Positions 1 to 10,736 of a DNA stretch of 64,000 nucleotides are shown piece by piece. The translations under genes and the position numbers were made by a program. Under the pieces are notes generated by a model. It was not told the origin of the DNA. It did not search any database and saw nothing but the letters and a program-made list of their open reading frames with translations. Source of the DNA: Zanthoxylum bungeanum (lineage: Eukaryota; Streptophyta; Magnoliopsida; Sapindales; Rutaceae). Numbering within the stretch: the stretch's first letter is position 1; each line of letters starts with the position of its first letter. The stretch covers positions 150,720-214,719 of the forward strand of contig SKCR01038859.1 in assembly GCA_019454045.1 (NCBI GenBank). The letters are read 5' to 3'.

Positions 1-2919
1 AGCCGGAGCCTTACACCGTCTTCATTTCCTTCATGTCTACCTTGTCCATACGGCAGTCATGCTTCAGTGACCCCGTTTGCCACAGTTTAGGCAGACATCT
101 TGGGATATGTCATTTGTCTTCCTAGAAGACTATAATGGTTTTGCATTTGTCCTTTTCCACACCCCAGAAGCTTTCGGCCTAGTTTTGGCATTCTAGAATG
201 TCGAAATAATATGCGTCTTGCGCTACTTGCCCTTTTGCAAACTTTGGCTTTGGCTCATTGAGCATAGCCATTAACTCTCTAAGAGTTACCTATTGAAATT
301 AATGCTTCTAAGATCTAATGATAGATCTATGAAGATCCTTCAATTTCAACAGCATGGTTTAAAGATCTAATCCTTAGTTATGATGACGAAATTAAGGAGT
401 CATTTTGGCAAGCTTAAAGGATTAAACACTAAAGTTATCATCACATGAATATTCCAAAGATCATGCTCTACTATTTGCTTAACTCCGGGCTTAGGCCTAA
501 GATGTTATTTTATCAAATAGAGTAACTTCTTAGTTTCCAGGACTATCCTGAAATTTTATTCCCAATTTGAAAATTAAAGTCGTTTAAATACAGTTTCCGT
601 AGGATTATGTTTTAAACACCAATCTTTCAATTTATCTTGATTCTAATAGTCCAACTATTTAATCAACGATTTCAAGTACTTTGATTATAATGATTACTAT
701 AGTCTAACTATATAATCAACTATAATTTACATGATTAAATTAAATTATATTGATTATTATAATCCAATTATAAAATCAACTATTTATTGAATTAGTTTGA
801 ATACAGTGCAACTGTTTTAATTAAAACAAAATTAAATATTAGTCCAACAAATATATTAATTATTTGACGAAAAATGAAATGTGGGCGTATGGAAAGTATC
901 TAAACGAAATTGCAAATCTAATACTTGCCTCCCACTATTTTTCGGCGAGCCTCTAACCCTCTGTTGAGTACTCGGGAAACCTTGTTTCTTAGTGGGCTAG
1001 GATCCCGTTAAATAACACACAATCTTGACTTTGGCCAACAAATTATATGATACTTAACTAGGTAGATCTCTAAAATCAATTGGAGTCCATCCAATTCCTA
1101 GATCCAGTAGGTGGACATCCAAGTCCGAAACATATATCTTATTTATGCCAATATATCCAATATATTCCCTAACCTTTTTTTCCTCTGAATCAATTAAGCC
1201 TTGGCTTTGGCACAACAAACTTAATGATCCCAGTTAAGCGGAACCCATTGACTATGAAAAGCTTTGTAATCAATGTCGATGAACAAGAAATGATCTTGAC
1301 TTTAGCCAACAAATCACAACTTGGACAAGACACCGATATGGAATAAAGCCTTCATGATTCAAACACATCCGTGATTGACAAAGGTCTTGACTTTGGCCAA
1401 CAAATCAATGCCAGTCTTGGATCTTGAGTAAGAATCACTCAATGGAAGGAAAAACGCTTAATATATTTTGAGGGTTTTTCGCATGTAATTGGCAACCAAT
1501 TAATTATCTTTATTAAGGTCTCATCATCATACACCGTTAAACATGCATTCTAAACACATAATAAGATGCGTAAATAAATATAATAATGATATGCGGATGG
1601 ATACTTAAACATATTATTCCTAGAACACAATCTCTCCATTTCCTCTTTCCCGTTAGCACAACTTCTACCCGATTACATAACACTTCTAAAGAACCTCATT
1701 TACATTGAGGAAATAGGTGAGAAGGGAAATACAAAGAGTAAGGAGGTAATAGGCTGGACACGCAGGTCCAATTTAATAAATTCTAAATTTATTATAATAA
1801 TTTCCAAAATTGCCCCACCCATCTAATATCCATCCGATATACATTATTCATGCATCGCAATCATGTATTCACACAAGAATGTTATCAATCAATCTAATCC
1901 AATTAATTTATCTGAATATTAATGACCATCCAATGTTCAAACAACGATTTGATTTTGCACGAGTCAAACTCGTTTTGCGAATAAGTACTCAAAGTACGAA
2001 TTCTTGAATTAAATTAAACTACAACATAAATCCAATTTAACTTGTATTTAATACTAATTCACTATTTAATTCCAAATTAAATATTCATACTTTATTAATG
2101 AACCTTTGCGACTTATATTCTAAATCTAATCGTTACGGGTCTCAAAGCCTGATTAACATCCATTGTCAACTAATTAAAGTCTAATGGGCTTTCAATTAAT
2201 TTCTTAAGGCATGGGCTTCAGTAACCAAAGCCCAATCAAGGAATCGCCCCATAAGCCTAGAAATCAATTTCGGCCCAATTAAACTTTAAAGGCCCATTAG
2301 TCATAATTGGACTTTATGGATATGGTTTTGGGCCCATTTGGATCCAACCAATTTAGCCTAAACCCATCTTGGTACAACCAAGCCCATTTATCCCAATTGC
2401 AACTTTAAAGCCCAATTTCCAAAATAGGCCCAATTAATTAAATTACCAAATTCAAATTTCATAATTAAATTAACCTAAGTGTAGTGGCATAATTAATTAC
2501 CCAAATTAACATTTCCAAAACATTAATTAGCCTAATTAATTATGCTCATTATCTTCAAAACATGTCCAACACATTTTAATCAAAAATCAACATCATTTCA
2601 TGCTCTTTATGTCACGGCCATTAGGGTTTTTACAAATCGATTTCGATTTCAATCCAATTGAATCCTAAATCAACATTACCCAATCGATTTCAACTCATCC
2701 AATGAATCAAAAAAAAATCACCATGACATTAGGGGAAGTCCAACTTTCGGCCAAGCCATAAAATGGGCAACAAATTGATCCAATCAATATTTCATGAAAT
2801 TGATCCAATACAACTTCAATTCAACATCATTCAAGCATACTTAATCAAACAATTTCATTAAATCATGCTCAAAATCAATTTACCCAATTTTAAACCTAAT
2901 AAAGTTCCATGCTCAAATG
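1..2919 (-). pseudogene. Ty1/copia element (copy A): gag 3' part and long leader, cut by window edge
   Basis: On the minus strand, positions ~1-130 encode the CCHC zinc-knuckle part of a copia Gag. It is nearly the same sequence as 41885-42055, where CLNCGKRGHWKSDC can be read. Higher coordinates match 42140-44826 of the second copia copy almost collinearly, so this is gag remnant followed by the long untranslated leader. About 2.3 kb of AT-rich, non-coding leader is typical of the Angela/BARE type. Stops occur in all frames and no gag start survives. The leader contains several copies of CTTGACTTTGGCCAACAA and runs of TCCAACTATATAATCAACTA-like repeats. The rest of the element (pol and 3' LTR) lies left of the window. 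Lineage assignment is by architecture and is an inference. Confidence 0.75.
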
Positions 2920-2931
2920 GCTCTAATACCA
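2920..2931 (-). other. Primer-binding site of copia copy A (tRNA-iMet type)
   Basis: Read on the minus strand this is TGGTATTAGAGC, one mismatch from the tRNA-iMet primer site TGGTATCAGAGC. It lies 1 nt inside the LTR end at 2933. This fixes the element's orientation as minus and identifies the LTR at 2933-4886 as its 5' LTR. Confidence 0.85.
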
Positions 2932-2932
2932 T

Positions 2933-4886
2933 TGTTGGGTTTCTCTAAGGTCCCAAGGATCATTAATAAAGTGTGAATACAGTAATGAAATATGGCGGAA
3001 TTATACTCACATTGAACAGCTTTGTGATGCGACAAAGAATAAAACTTTTCTTTTTGTTGATGAAGCATTCGGCCATGGGTGTATTTGGACTCCATCTTCA
3101 TCTTCAAGCTCCAAGCTTTAGGTGTTGAGATTCCATCCATGCTCATAAGTGAGTTTCCCTATCACCTTGTATGCCTCTTTGTGTGCTAGCACTCTTGAAG
3201 ATTTGCAACAAATCTTCTAATTCTTGCTTATGGCTATTGGCCAAATGAAGAAATTTTGAGAGAAAATTGGCCCTTTGGCCGTGAGTTTGAGAGGGAGAGA
3301 ATAAGAGAATGTGTTGGTTTGGTTGTTGGGAATTTTGTGTATCTAATACACCTTTTACAAATTCAAAAAGTCAAGGCAAAAAACAATTAATGCCTTCCAA
3401 CTACCACATCAACTATTCATATCACTCAAAGTGACATGTTGTCAATCACTCAAAGTGACTTGACATCACATCAATTAAAGTGACTAATGATTTGACGCTA
3501 GATGTGACTTGTGGGCCGCACTTGAATTTGAAATGCGAGTGCGCCCGCAAATACTCCCGGGCTCGGGTTCGCTAATTCCAAATTAATGAATTTTCCGTTT
3601 CGACGTAATTAAATAATTATGCCTAGCAAAATTACTATTCACGTCGCTAACGAATTAATTCTAAATTAACTCGTTTGCTCGAATTAAAATCTAATTTTAA
3701 TTCCGCGTCGAAATCCAATTTCGTTTAATATATCGAATATATTATTTTACCGATTAATTCTAAATTAATCGTTCTCTCTTTTTAAATAATATTTTATCCT
3801 AGATAAAATATCTCCTTAATTAATACCAGATTAATTTTCTCTCTCATCTAATTAATCCCAGATTAATAAATTGCGAGTCATACGTTATCGGTGAATCTTC
3901 GAGAAGCGACCCATGAGATCCCCGGATATGTTGGCAGTAAATCCGGTTATCGGACTATCAATACGTACTTACCTAGTACTACATTTTTACCGATTTACAA
4001 TGAATAAGCGATCTATATCAGGTGTAGTATACATGAATAAGCGATCTATATCAGGTGTAGTATACGTAGAATCGTGTATGTTGATCCAGTATCGGATGTT
4101 CACGTGCAAGGCCTGGGGATGGAAATATGCCTGCCCCGTACGAAGCACATATCGGATCTCTGGTAACTAGTCTCTATAATCGGATATACATGACCTAGTC
4201 ATAATATCCTGATAGCTACAACATATAAGAGAACAAGTTCCGTATCCGACGTGATCATCATCTCCACTATAACTGAAGTGATACTTCCGTCTTGACATCA
4301 CACCCAATACACTATAATTCTCAATATACCCAGAAGAGGCGTACACAGAACCGGTTAAAGCCATGAACGACAAAAACCAAAGTATATTGATTGTCGCAAG
4401 TATTAGCGGTACAAGTCTCAGGTTAAGACCAAATACACCTACCCTGATTCGGACTTCCATAGACACATAGTTATACTACCAATGGAATTCTGAGGGCTCT
4501 ATCCAGAGCGAAGCTGTTTTCCGTACCATTGGTAAAACACAACCTTCTATTTCACTTGCATGAGTATCCAATACCCAAATATATGAGAACTATGTCGTTA
4601 TGCTCCCATAACACGCACAAGTGTAATATTAGTCTATTCCGCATTATCGATGTCCAATCTCGATAATACTACGACTAGGGATATTTAATGATTAAACCTT
4701 CATGGATTGGTACTATCTCATATCATCTGAATCCGGAACGAATCATATGAACCTTCTATCATTTATATATCTAGGTGATCTAATCACAAATGATAAAAGA
4801 GCAATTTCCTTTGTCACATAGTTAATTTGTACAACAACATCGTGTTCTGTACAAATAGTGATGCTATGGGTCATAATTGTCCAACA
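2933..4886 (-). repeat. 5' LTR of copia copy A
   Basis: The LTR is bounded by 5'-TG...CA-3' ends: on the plus strand it runs from TGTTGGGTTT to ATTGTCCAACA. It is 1954 bp long, the same family as 32776-34757 (1982 bp) and 44841-46833 (1993 bp). In element orientation it starts TGTTGGACAATTATG, similar in form to Angela/BARE LTRs. It is more diverged at its PBS-proximal end than the other two copies. It is inserted into the 3' LTR of the Tat-like element to its right. The 5-bp flank after it is GTGGG, but the partner duplication is outside the window. Short open frames within it (for example 4167-4466) are not genes. Confidence 0.9.
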
Positions 4887-5139
4887 GTGGGGTCTTGGGC
4901 ATGTGGATGGATTTTACGCTGTGTGGATTGGGCTTGCATGGTGGGTCGTGGGCTAAGGTTTGAAGTAGAAACTGGCTGAGAAAATCCAGACTGGCTAGTG
5001 AGTTCGAATCCGATAAGATGCTAATTTTTGGAGGTTTTTCTTCTTTCCGACATTCATTTTTCGCAACTTCAGCAACTTTTCAGACATTACCTCCATGCGA
5101 GGCTCATCATCGGGTTCATGCAAAAATGCAATGTTTACA
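4887..5139 (-). repeat. Truncated 3' LTR of the Tat/Ogre-like element
   Basis: A polypurine-type tract (AAAGTGGGGGCGATTG on the minus strand, complement of 5141-5156) is followed at once by TGTAAACATTGC. This is the expected order of PPT then 3' LTR start for a Ty3/gypsy element of the Tat/Ogre group on the minus strand. The LTR is cut after ~250 bp by the copia insertion at 4886. The assignment rests on the PPT and its position downstream of the pol remnants; no second LTR is present for comparison. Confidence 0.5.
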
Positions 5140-5140
5140 A

Positions 5141-5156
5141 TCGCCCCCACTTTGAT
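5141..5156 (-). other. Polypurine tract, Tat/Ogre-like element
   Basis: Minus-strand AAAGTGGGGGC... directly precedes a TG LTR start. This is the plus-strand primer site used in reverse transcription. The region 5157-5286 between it and the tandem array is unique 3' UTR with no recognisable feature. Confidence 0.55.
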
Positions 5157-5286
5157 GAGTCTTGTGCAGTGTGTGACAGTGACAACCCTATTAAAGTCAT
5201 GCATGTATTTTAACTTACCTGGTTCGTTGGCCATTACCGGACTTACCTGTTGTTTTGCTGCTTTTGTGAGATGCTTTGATTTTTAA

Positions 5287-6745
5287 GATTCTTTCCCGAA
5301 AGGAGTTGAGTTGATGGTGAGGAGCTTCGTCCTCTAGGATTCATTCACGAACCATGCTGAGTGTGAGATGTTTCGATCTATTGGATTCATTCCTAAACTG
5401 AGTTGATTTGATGGCGAGGTGCTTCGTCCTCTGGGATTCATTCCCGAACCATGCTAGGCTTGAGATGCTTCGATCTCAGAGATTCATTCTGAACTGAGTT
5501 GATTTGATGGTGAGCTACTTCGACCCTGGGATTCATTCCCGAACCATGCTGGGTGTGAGATGCTCGATCTTTGGCCTGAACTGAGTTAATATGATGGCAA
5601 GGTACTTCGACCCCTGAGATTCATTCCTGAACCATGCTGGGTGTGAGATGCTCCGATCTTTGGGATTCATTCCCAAACTGATTTGAGTTGATGGTGAGGT
5701 GCTTCGATCCTTTGGGATTCATTCCCGAACCATACTGGGTGTGAGATGCTTCGATCTCTAGGATCTATTCCCGAATTGAGTTGAATTGATGGTGAGGTGC
5801 TTCGACCCATGGGATTCATTCCCGAACCATGCTGGGTATGAGATGCTTTGATATCTGGGATTCATTCCCGAGCTGAGTTGAGTTGATGACGAATTACTTC
5901 GACCCATGGGATTCATTGCCGAACCATCCTGGGTGTGAGATGCTTCGAACTCTGGGATTTATTCCCGAACTGAGTTGAGTTGATGACGAGGTGCTTTTAC
6001 CCCTTGGATTCATTCCCAAACTGAGTTGAGTTTATGGCAAGGTGCTTCGACCCTGGGATTCATTCTCTAACCATGTTGGGTGTGAAATGCTTCGATCTCT
6101 GGGATTCATTCCCAAATTGAGTTAAGTTGATAGCGGGGTGCTTCAACCCCTGGGATTCATTCCTGAACCATGCTGGGTGTGACATGCTTTGATCACTGGG
6201 ATTCATTCCTGAACTGTATGGGTGATAGCGTCTTGGTCCTCCTATGTGACTCTTCGATCCACTGTTTTTTTTATGATGATGAGGTGCTTCGATCTCTGGT
6301 ATTCATTCCCAAACTAAGTTGAGTTGATGGCGAGGTGCTTCGACCCCTGAGATTTATTCCCGAACTGTATGGGTGATAGCGTCTTGGTCCTCTTATGTGA
6401 CTCTTTGATCCACTGGGTGTTTTCCGTGAAGATGAGGTGCTTTGATCTTTGGGATTCATTCCTGAACTGAGTTGAGTTGATGGCGAGGTGCTTCGACTCT
6501 TGGGATTCATTCCCGAACTATATGGGTGATAGTGTCTTGGTCCTCATGTATGACACTTCGATCCACTGGGGTGTTTTTTCACGATGATGAGGTGTTTCGA
6601 TCTCTTTGATTCATTCCCAACCTATTGATAATATGGGCCTCGCCCCCTAGGATTCATTCTTGAACTATCGATAATATAGGCCTCGACCCTAGTATTCATT
6701 CCCAAAACTGTTGATGATGTGGGCCTCGACCCTAGGATTTATTCA
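5287..6745. repeat. Tandem array in the 3' UTR of the Tat/Ogre-like element
   Basis: About 1.46 kb of tandem repeats. Two alternating units dominate. Unit A (~46 bp) begins GATTCATTCCCGAACCATGC and ends ...TGCTTCGATCTCTGG. Unit B (~51 bp) begins GATTCATTCCCGAACTGAG and ends ...TGCTTCGACCCCTGG. Together they form a ~97-bp higher-order unit repeated about ten times. From ~6200 a longer unit with GTATGGGTGATAGCGTCTTGG appears three times. From ~6600 a shorter ~45-bp unit with GGGCCTCGACCCTAG appears three times. All share the GATTCATTCCC core. Plant Tat/Ogre elements are known for variable 3'-UTR tandem repeats, and this position fits that. Open frames here are repeat artefacts. Confidence 0.9.
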
Positions 6746-7198
6746 TGAGGTTCCTCCATTCCTGGAGTTGCTCGTCCTCGTCGCTTTTTTTTCAAAGCCT
6801 TGCGAACATAAAATAAATTTTATTTATATGCGACGTGTATACATGGATGCATTCCCTATTTCGATGGGGTTTCTCTGTCCTATTAGCTTGATGTCATCTT
6901 TAATTAGGCGTTCCTTGTGTTAGAAGGTTTTTTTCACCCTTTTAGGAATATTTTTGGCCTTTGGGCGCTCCCTTGGCCTGCTGACAGTTTCCTTCTGCCA
7001 TTTCTCCTCCGGTGATTGCTCAATTCTCTTTGGTCTCACTACTCAAGATCCCACAGGTTCGTCCTATCTTTTGCCTAAGTTGTCCTTTCAGATTTTCATC
7101 TTAACAGATTACTATATCTTGTCTGAGTCGCCTTTTTAGGTTTTCAACTCAGCAAGCTAAAAAAATATTTTTTTCTCTTTTTTCATTTTTTCAGATCT

Positions 7199-7382
7199 CT
7201 CCTCATTCTCGAGGCTCTTCACTCGTCCTTTTTCCCGAGGTTGTTCTCCATTTTTAGAGTTCTTCGTCCTTATTCCTGAGGCTGCTCTACTCCTCTCCAT
7301 TCTCAGAGTTCCTCATTTTCGAGGCTCTTTGCTCGTCCTCATTCTCGAGACTCCTCTCCATTCCTAGAGTTCTTCGTCCTAG
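7199..7382. repeat. Second short tandem array in the Tat 3' UTR
   Basis: Short diverged repeats of the type CATTCTCGAGGCTCTTC / ACTCGTCCTC / CCATTCTCAGAGTTCTTCGTCC, several copies each. They differ in sequence from the array at 5287-6745. The sequence between the two arrays (6746-7198) is T-rich with no recognisable gene. The 7339-7632 minus-strand frame just downstream gives a 97-residue protein without recognisable similarity; part of it is repeat-derived. Confidence 0.6.
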
Positions 7383-7706
7383 ATCTTTTGATCTTGTCCC
7401 AACATCTAAGAAACAAAAGACGTGATTTGTAATTACTTGACTCTAATCTTTCCCGGTTAGCTAGCTGGGATTCATGCAATCTATGAACATCTTGAACATT
7501 TGTTTCAATAAAGGCATTTGCATTATTTCTTAGTACACATATAGGAAATAATAAACTACATTGCAAGGGTACTTCTGTCGCTAACTGTTCATCACGGATT
7601 TTACAATTAACCATTTTTTCTTGCTCACTCATGCTCCGTATTTTGCTTGGGCTGTCCTTTGCGGATTTTCAACCTAACAAGCCTTTTTTCTTTTTTTCTT
7701 CTTTTT

Positions 7707-8201
7707 TTATACAAAGTATTGTTTCAGCCTGTCCACGTTGATGAGCTCAGTGAACTCGTTCCCTTCCAAATCTGAAAGTCTCACTGCCTCATTCCCTATC
7801 ACCTTCTTGACTAGGTAGGGTCCTTCCTAATTGGGCCTGAACTTTCCCCTTTGGTCCATTATAAGTGGATTTGACTGCTTAAGCACTAGATCACCTTCTC
7901 TGATCTTGGTGGGACGCACCTTCTTGTAGAACGCCTTGGCCAATCTTTTCTGGTATAGCTGCATGTGGTGCAAGTCCTTTATCCTTTTCTCATCCATTAA
8001 TGCTAGCTGTTCGAACCGCTGCGATGCCCATTCTTGCTGGTGCAATCCTGCCTTTGCTAGTTCCCACATTGATTGTATTTCTATTACCATTGGTAATACT
8101 GCCTTGATCTCGTACTCCTGAAATTGGACTCTATTATTCGTCACTATGTGATGTGGCATTCCATATCGACATACTATGTTACGAGCTATGAACTTGGTCA
8201 T
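7707..8201 (-). pseudogene. Tat/Ogre-like integrase, C-terminal part with internal deletion
   Basis: The minus strand reads FIARNIVCRYGMPHHIVTNN, which is the integrase-core stretch before the second catalytic Asp. It jumps directly to KAVLPMVIEIQS and then to DEKRIKDLHHMQLYQKR, REGDLVLK and GKFRPN, the C-terminal domain of Tat/Ogre integrases. After an in-frame TAG, where the family normally has Trp, it continues EGPYLVKKVIGNEAVRLSDL and ends near 7707. The second catalytic Asp is Asn here (VTNN), and the catalytic Glu region is deleted between the two parts. The zinc-binding N-terminus is missing as well. Not functional. Confidence 0.85.
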
Positions 8202-9318
8202 CTAGCCAACATCACCTCCAAATAGATTTTTTCCATTTCTTGACAGTGGGCTTCATACGGAAGCATCTTTTTAGTGAGATAGTAAACTGCATGTTCCACC
8301 TCTGTCTCATCTTCATATACCATCATCGCCCCCAGCGCTTTGGGTTCTATGGCCAAATACAACATCAAGGGTTTGTCCGGCCTTGGAGGTTTCATGACGG
8401 GCGGTTTAACCAAGTATTCTTTAATTTTGTCAAAGGCTTATTGACATTGTATATTCCACTCCATGGGTTGGTCTTTCCTCAATAGCTTGAAGATGAGCTC
8501 ACATACTAATGTCATCTTGGCAATGAACCTACTGATATACTAGATTTTCCCAAAAAAAGCTCTAACTTCCTTTTCTATCTTCGGTGCGGGCATCTCAGCA
8601 ATTACCTTGATCTTTTTCAAGGTCCACTTCTATTCCTCTCATTCCTACCGTATGCCCCAACAAATTTCTGGATGTTACCCCAAACACACACTTCTTGGGG
8701 TTGAGTTGAAGGTTATACTTATCGATTCTTTGAAGGAATTTCTCCAGTGCTTCTATATGTTCGGCCCTCGTCTCTGATTTAACCATCATGTCATCCATGT
8801 ATACCTCAATCTCCTTATGCATCAAGTCATGGAATAATGTAGTGGCTATTCGTTGATAAGTGGCTCCCGTATTTTTAAGTCCAAACGGCACCTTGTAACA
8901 ATATATACTGCACTCAATGACGAAGGGAGTCTTATACTTGTCTTTTTCGGCCATGAAGACCTAGATATATCTTGAGAATCCATCCGTGAATGAGCAGATA
9001 AAGCCGCGCTATCAACCAACTCGTCTATATAGGTTAGGGAAAATCATCATTTGGTAAGATTTGTTTGGGTCCCTATAATCTATGCACATTCTGACCTTTC
9101 CATCCTTTTTCGGTACCGGCACAATGTTGGCTAACCACTCGGGGTACTTCACCACTTCTAAGAACCCCACATCTATGTGCTTCTTGACTTCTTCCCTAAC
9201 CTTTTCGGCCCATTCTAGCCTCATTCTTTGGAGCTTCTGTTTTACTGGTCTCATGTTCGGATATGTTGGTATCATGTACTGGGCAATACTCATGTCCACT
9301 CCTGGCATATCTTCATAG
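8198..9318 (-). pseudogene. Tat/Ogre-like reverse transcriptase and RNase H remnant
   Basis: On the minus strand, order is RT start (SIAQYMIPTYPNMRPVKQKL), palm (EYPEWLANIVPVPKKDGK-like, MCIDYRDPNK), the catalytic YMDDM motif with flanks TLFHDLMHKEIEV and MVKSETRAEH, thumb (LGHTVGMRGIEVDLEK), connection and RNase H (LMLYLAIEPKALGAMMVYED, YYLTKKMLPYEAHC). Frameshifts occur near 9012, 8955, 8600 and 8500. RNase H stops at its second conserved block and is fused directly to integrase sequence, so about half of RNase H and the integrase N-terminus are deleted. The sequence shows Tat/Ogre family RT. It is dead, though the YMDDM site is intact. Confidence 0.9.
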
Positions 9319-9879
9319 AACTAGGCGAATACTTATATATATTTTATTAATATTTTCTCTAATTCTTTCCGCTCATTAGAGGTAACCTCACTTGCAATTA
9401 AATTTCCTTGGGGTTTTCACATGTACCAAGATTAAATGCATTTGCTTTGTTGAGTTAATGTCAAATGTGCTCATGTCTTGTATGTTATGATATCGACTAA
9501 CAGGAAAAGACTCGAACAAGTAAGCAAAATAAATGTCTTTATTATTAATAAATGCAAGATTACAATCAAATAAATCAGGAAAATAAACATCTGCATCATT
9601 TGTAGCCTTGTCTTCTTCCGTCTTCTTTCTTTCTTCGAGCATCAGATTCTCCAACTGCAATAGTTCTTCTTCCCATTTATCTTCCTCTTTTACAATTTCC
9701 TCTGTCTGTGGTTCCTTACCCATTACATCTTTGAAGATCTCGAATCCTAGTACTATGATCTCATTGACTTCTACGAGTTCAGGCTCTTCTTGATACCCTG
9801 TGGCTTTCATAAAGTATTCCGTCAGCTTCATCCTTTTTACCTCCTCTTCATCACTACTGCTATCCCATATCCCATGCAA
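9319..9879 (-). pseudogene. Tat/Ogre-like protease-RT linker region
   Basis: A minus-strand frame of 163 residues is rich in Glu/Lys/Asp (SSSDEEEVKRMK, EEDKWEEELLQLENLMLEER). It is followed in broken frames by an AspSerGlu-type stretch leading into YEDMPGVDMSIAQY of RT. Acidic linkers between protease and RT are usual in Tat/Ogre elements. No clear aspartic-protease DTG/DSG motif was found. It is the linker by position and composition; detailed function cannot be assigned. Confidence 0.5.
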
Positions 9880-9894
9880 GAAGCTTGGTGGTTG

Positions 9895-10180
9895 AGAGTT
9901 TGGAGGACAAAGCTTTCAGGCAAGCAGGAGTTGATCATGTAGATGGGTATTGGAGCGGAGTGGTAGTTGGATAGAGGGTTTCTATGTGTGGGTTGTTCTT
10001 TTTTCCAGGTCGGATGGATCTCATGCCTAAGGTAGGTGCAGTTGTCAGTTTTGTGGTCTTTTTACTGATAGTAGTGATAGTGTAGGTTTAGGTAAAGGTG
10101 GAGTGGCATACGGTTTGGAAGTGGTTTAGGTTCTAAGGATTTTATGAATCCTTACCTCTTCTTGACAAGTCTTCATTCTT
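9895..10180 (-). pseudogene. Tat/Ogre-like gag C-terminal fragment
   Basis: Minus strand encodes YHYYQ, a stop, then KDHKTDNCTYLRHEIH and HRNPLSNYH. This matches the conserved end of Tat/Ogre gag (form YH...GHxTDxCxxLxxxIQ...NPLPNH). Most of gag upstream is not recognisable. It places the gag end where expected, upstream of the linker. Confidence 0.6.
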
Positions 10181-10736
10181 CTCTAACCTAACAGAAATCT
10201 GTGATGGCTTTTAAGACAGGGGGTCAACATGATGCGTGTATGCATGCGATGCATGAGATGCATGTGGTTATCAAAACAACATGCTGGGTGTATGCATGTA
10301 ATGCATGAGATGAGTGAGATGCATGAGATGCGTAAGATGTAGGTGGTTATCAAAATAGCATATACCATTTCGACCTTATTCCTTTCACACCCATGGTAAG
10401 TCCATTTCTGCCCTAAGTATGGCTCATTTTATGCACCAATGTGGGGTACAAAAAATCATTATCTCCTACGCTACAGGGGTGAACCTTGGCTACCTAAGTC
10501 TCTCTTAGTCAGTAAAAGACAAAAACCGCCCATTTACAATATTGACTAAGCCTATTATGGGGACCGTGTCATTATCTAGAAACGACAACTTGGGCCCTCA
10601 GAAATCACGGTTGTGGTGAAGACGGACTTGGAGATATCTAAAAGTATACAAATATGCCATAATAAGGCATACCCTTCCTGGATGAAAGCCAGTGTGGATA
10701 TCGAACTCGTGCATCTGGCATATTCAGATTATGTTT
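10181..10736. other. Degenerate ATGCATGAG repeats and unassigned flank
   Basis: 10210-10370 contains repeated GCATGCGATGCATGAGATG-like motifs in two ~75-bp blocks, each ending GTGGTTATCAAAA. 10371-10736 has no recognisable coding domain. It is probably the 5' part of the Tat element, because the sequence resumes beyond K0 at 13278. The target-site duplication TGTTT (10732-10736) of K0 is at its right end. Confidence 0.4.

Noticed and set aside
4167..4466. 99-codon minus frame in the copia LTR
   Set aside because: The homologous LTRs at 34.0-34.5 and 46.1-46.6 kb do not maintain it.
5287..6745. Regular repeats resembling a CRISPR-like array
   Set aside because: The units are contiguous and diverging, with no unique spacers, and lie in a plant retroelement 3' UTR next to a PPT.
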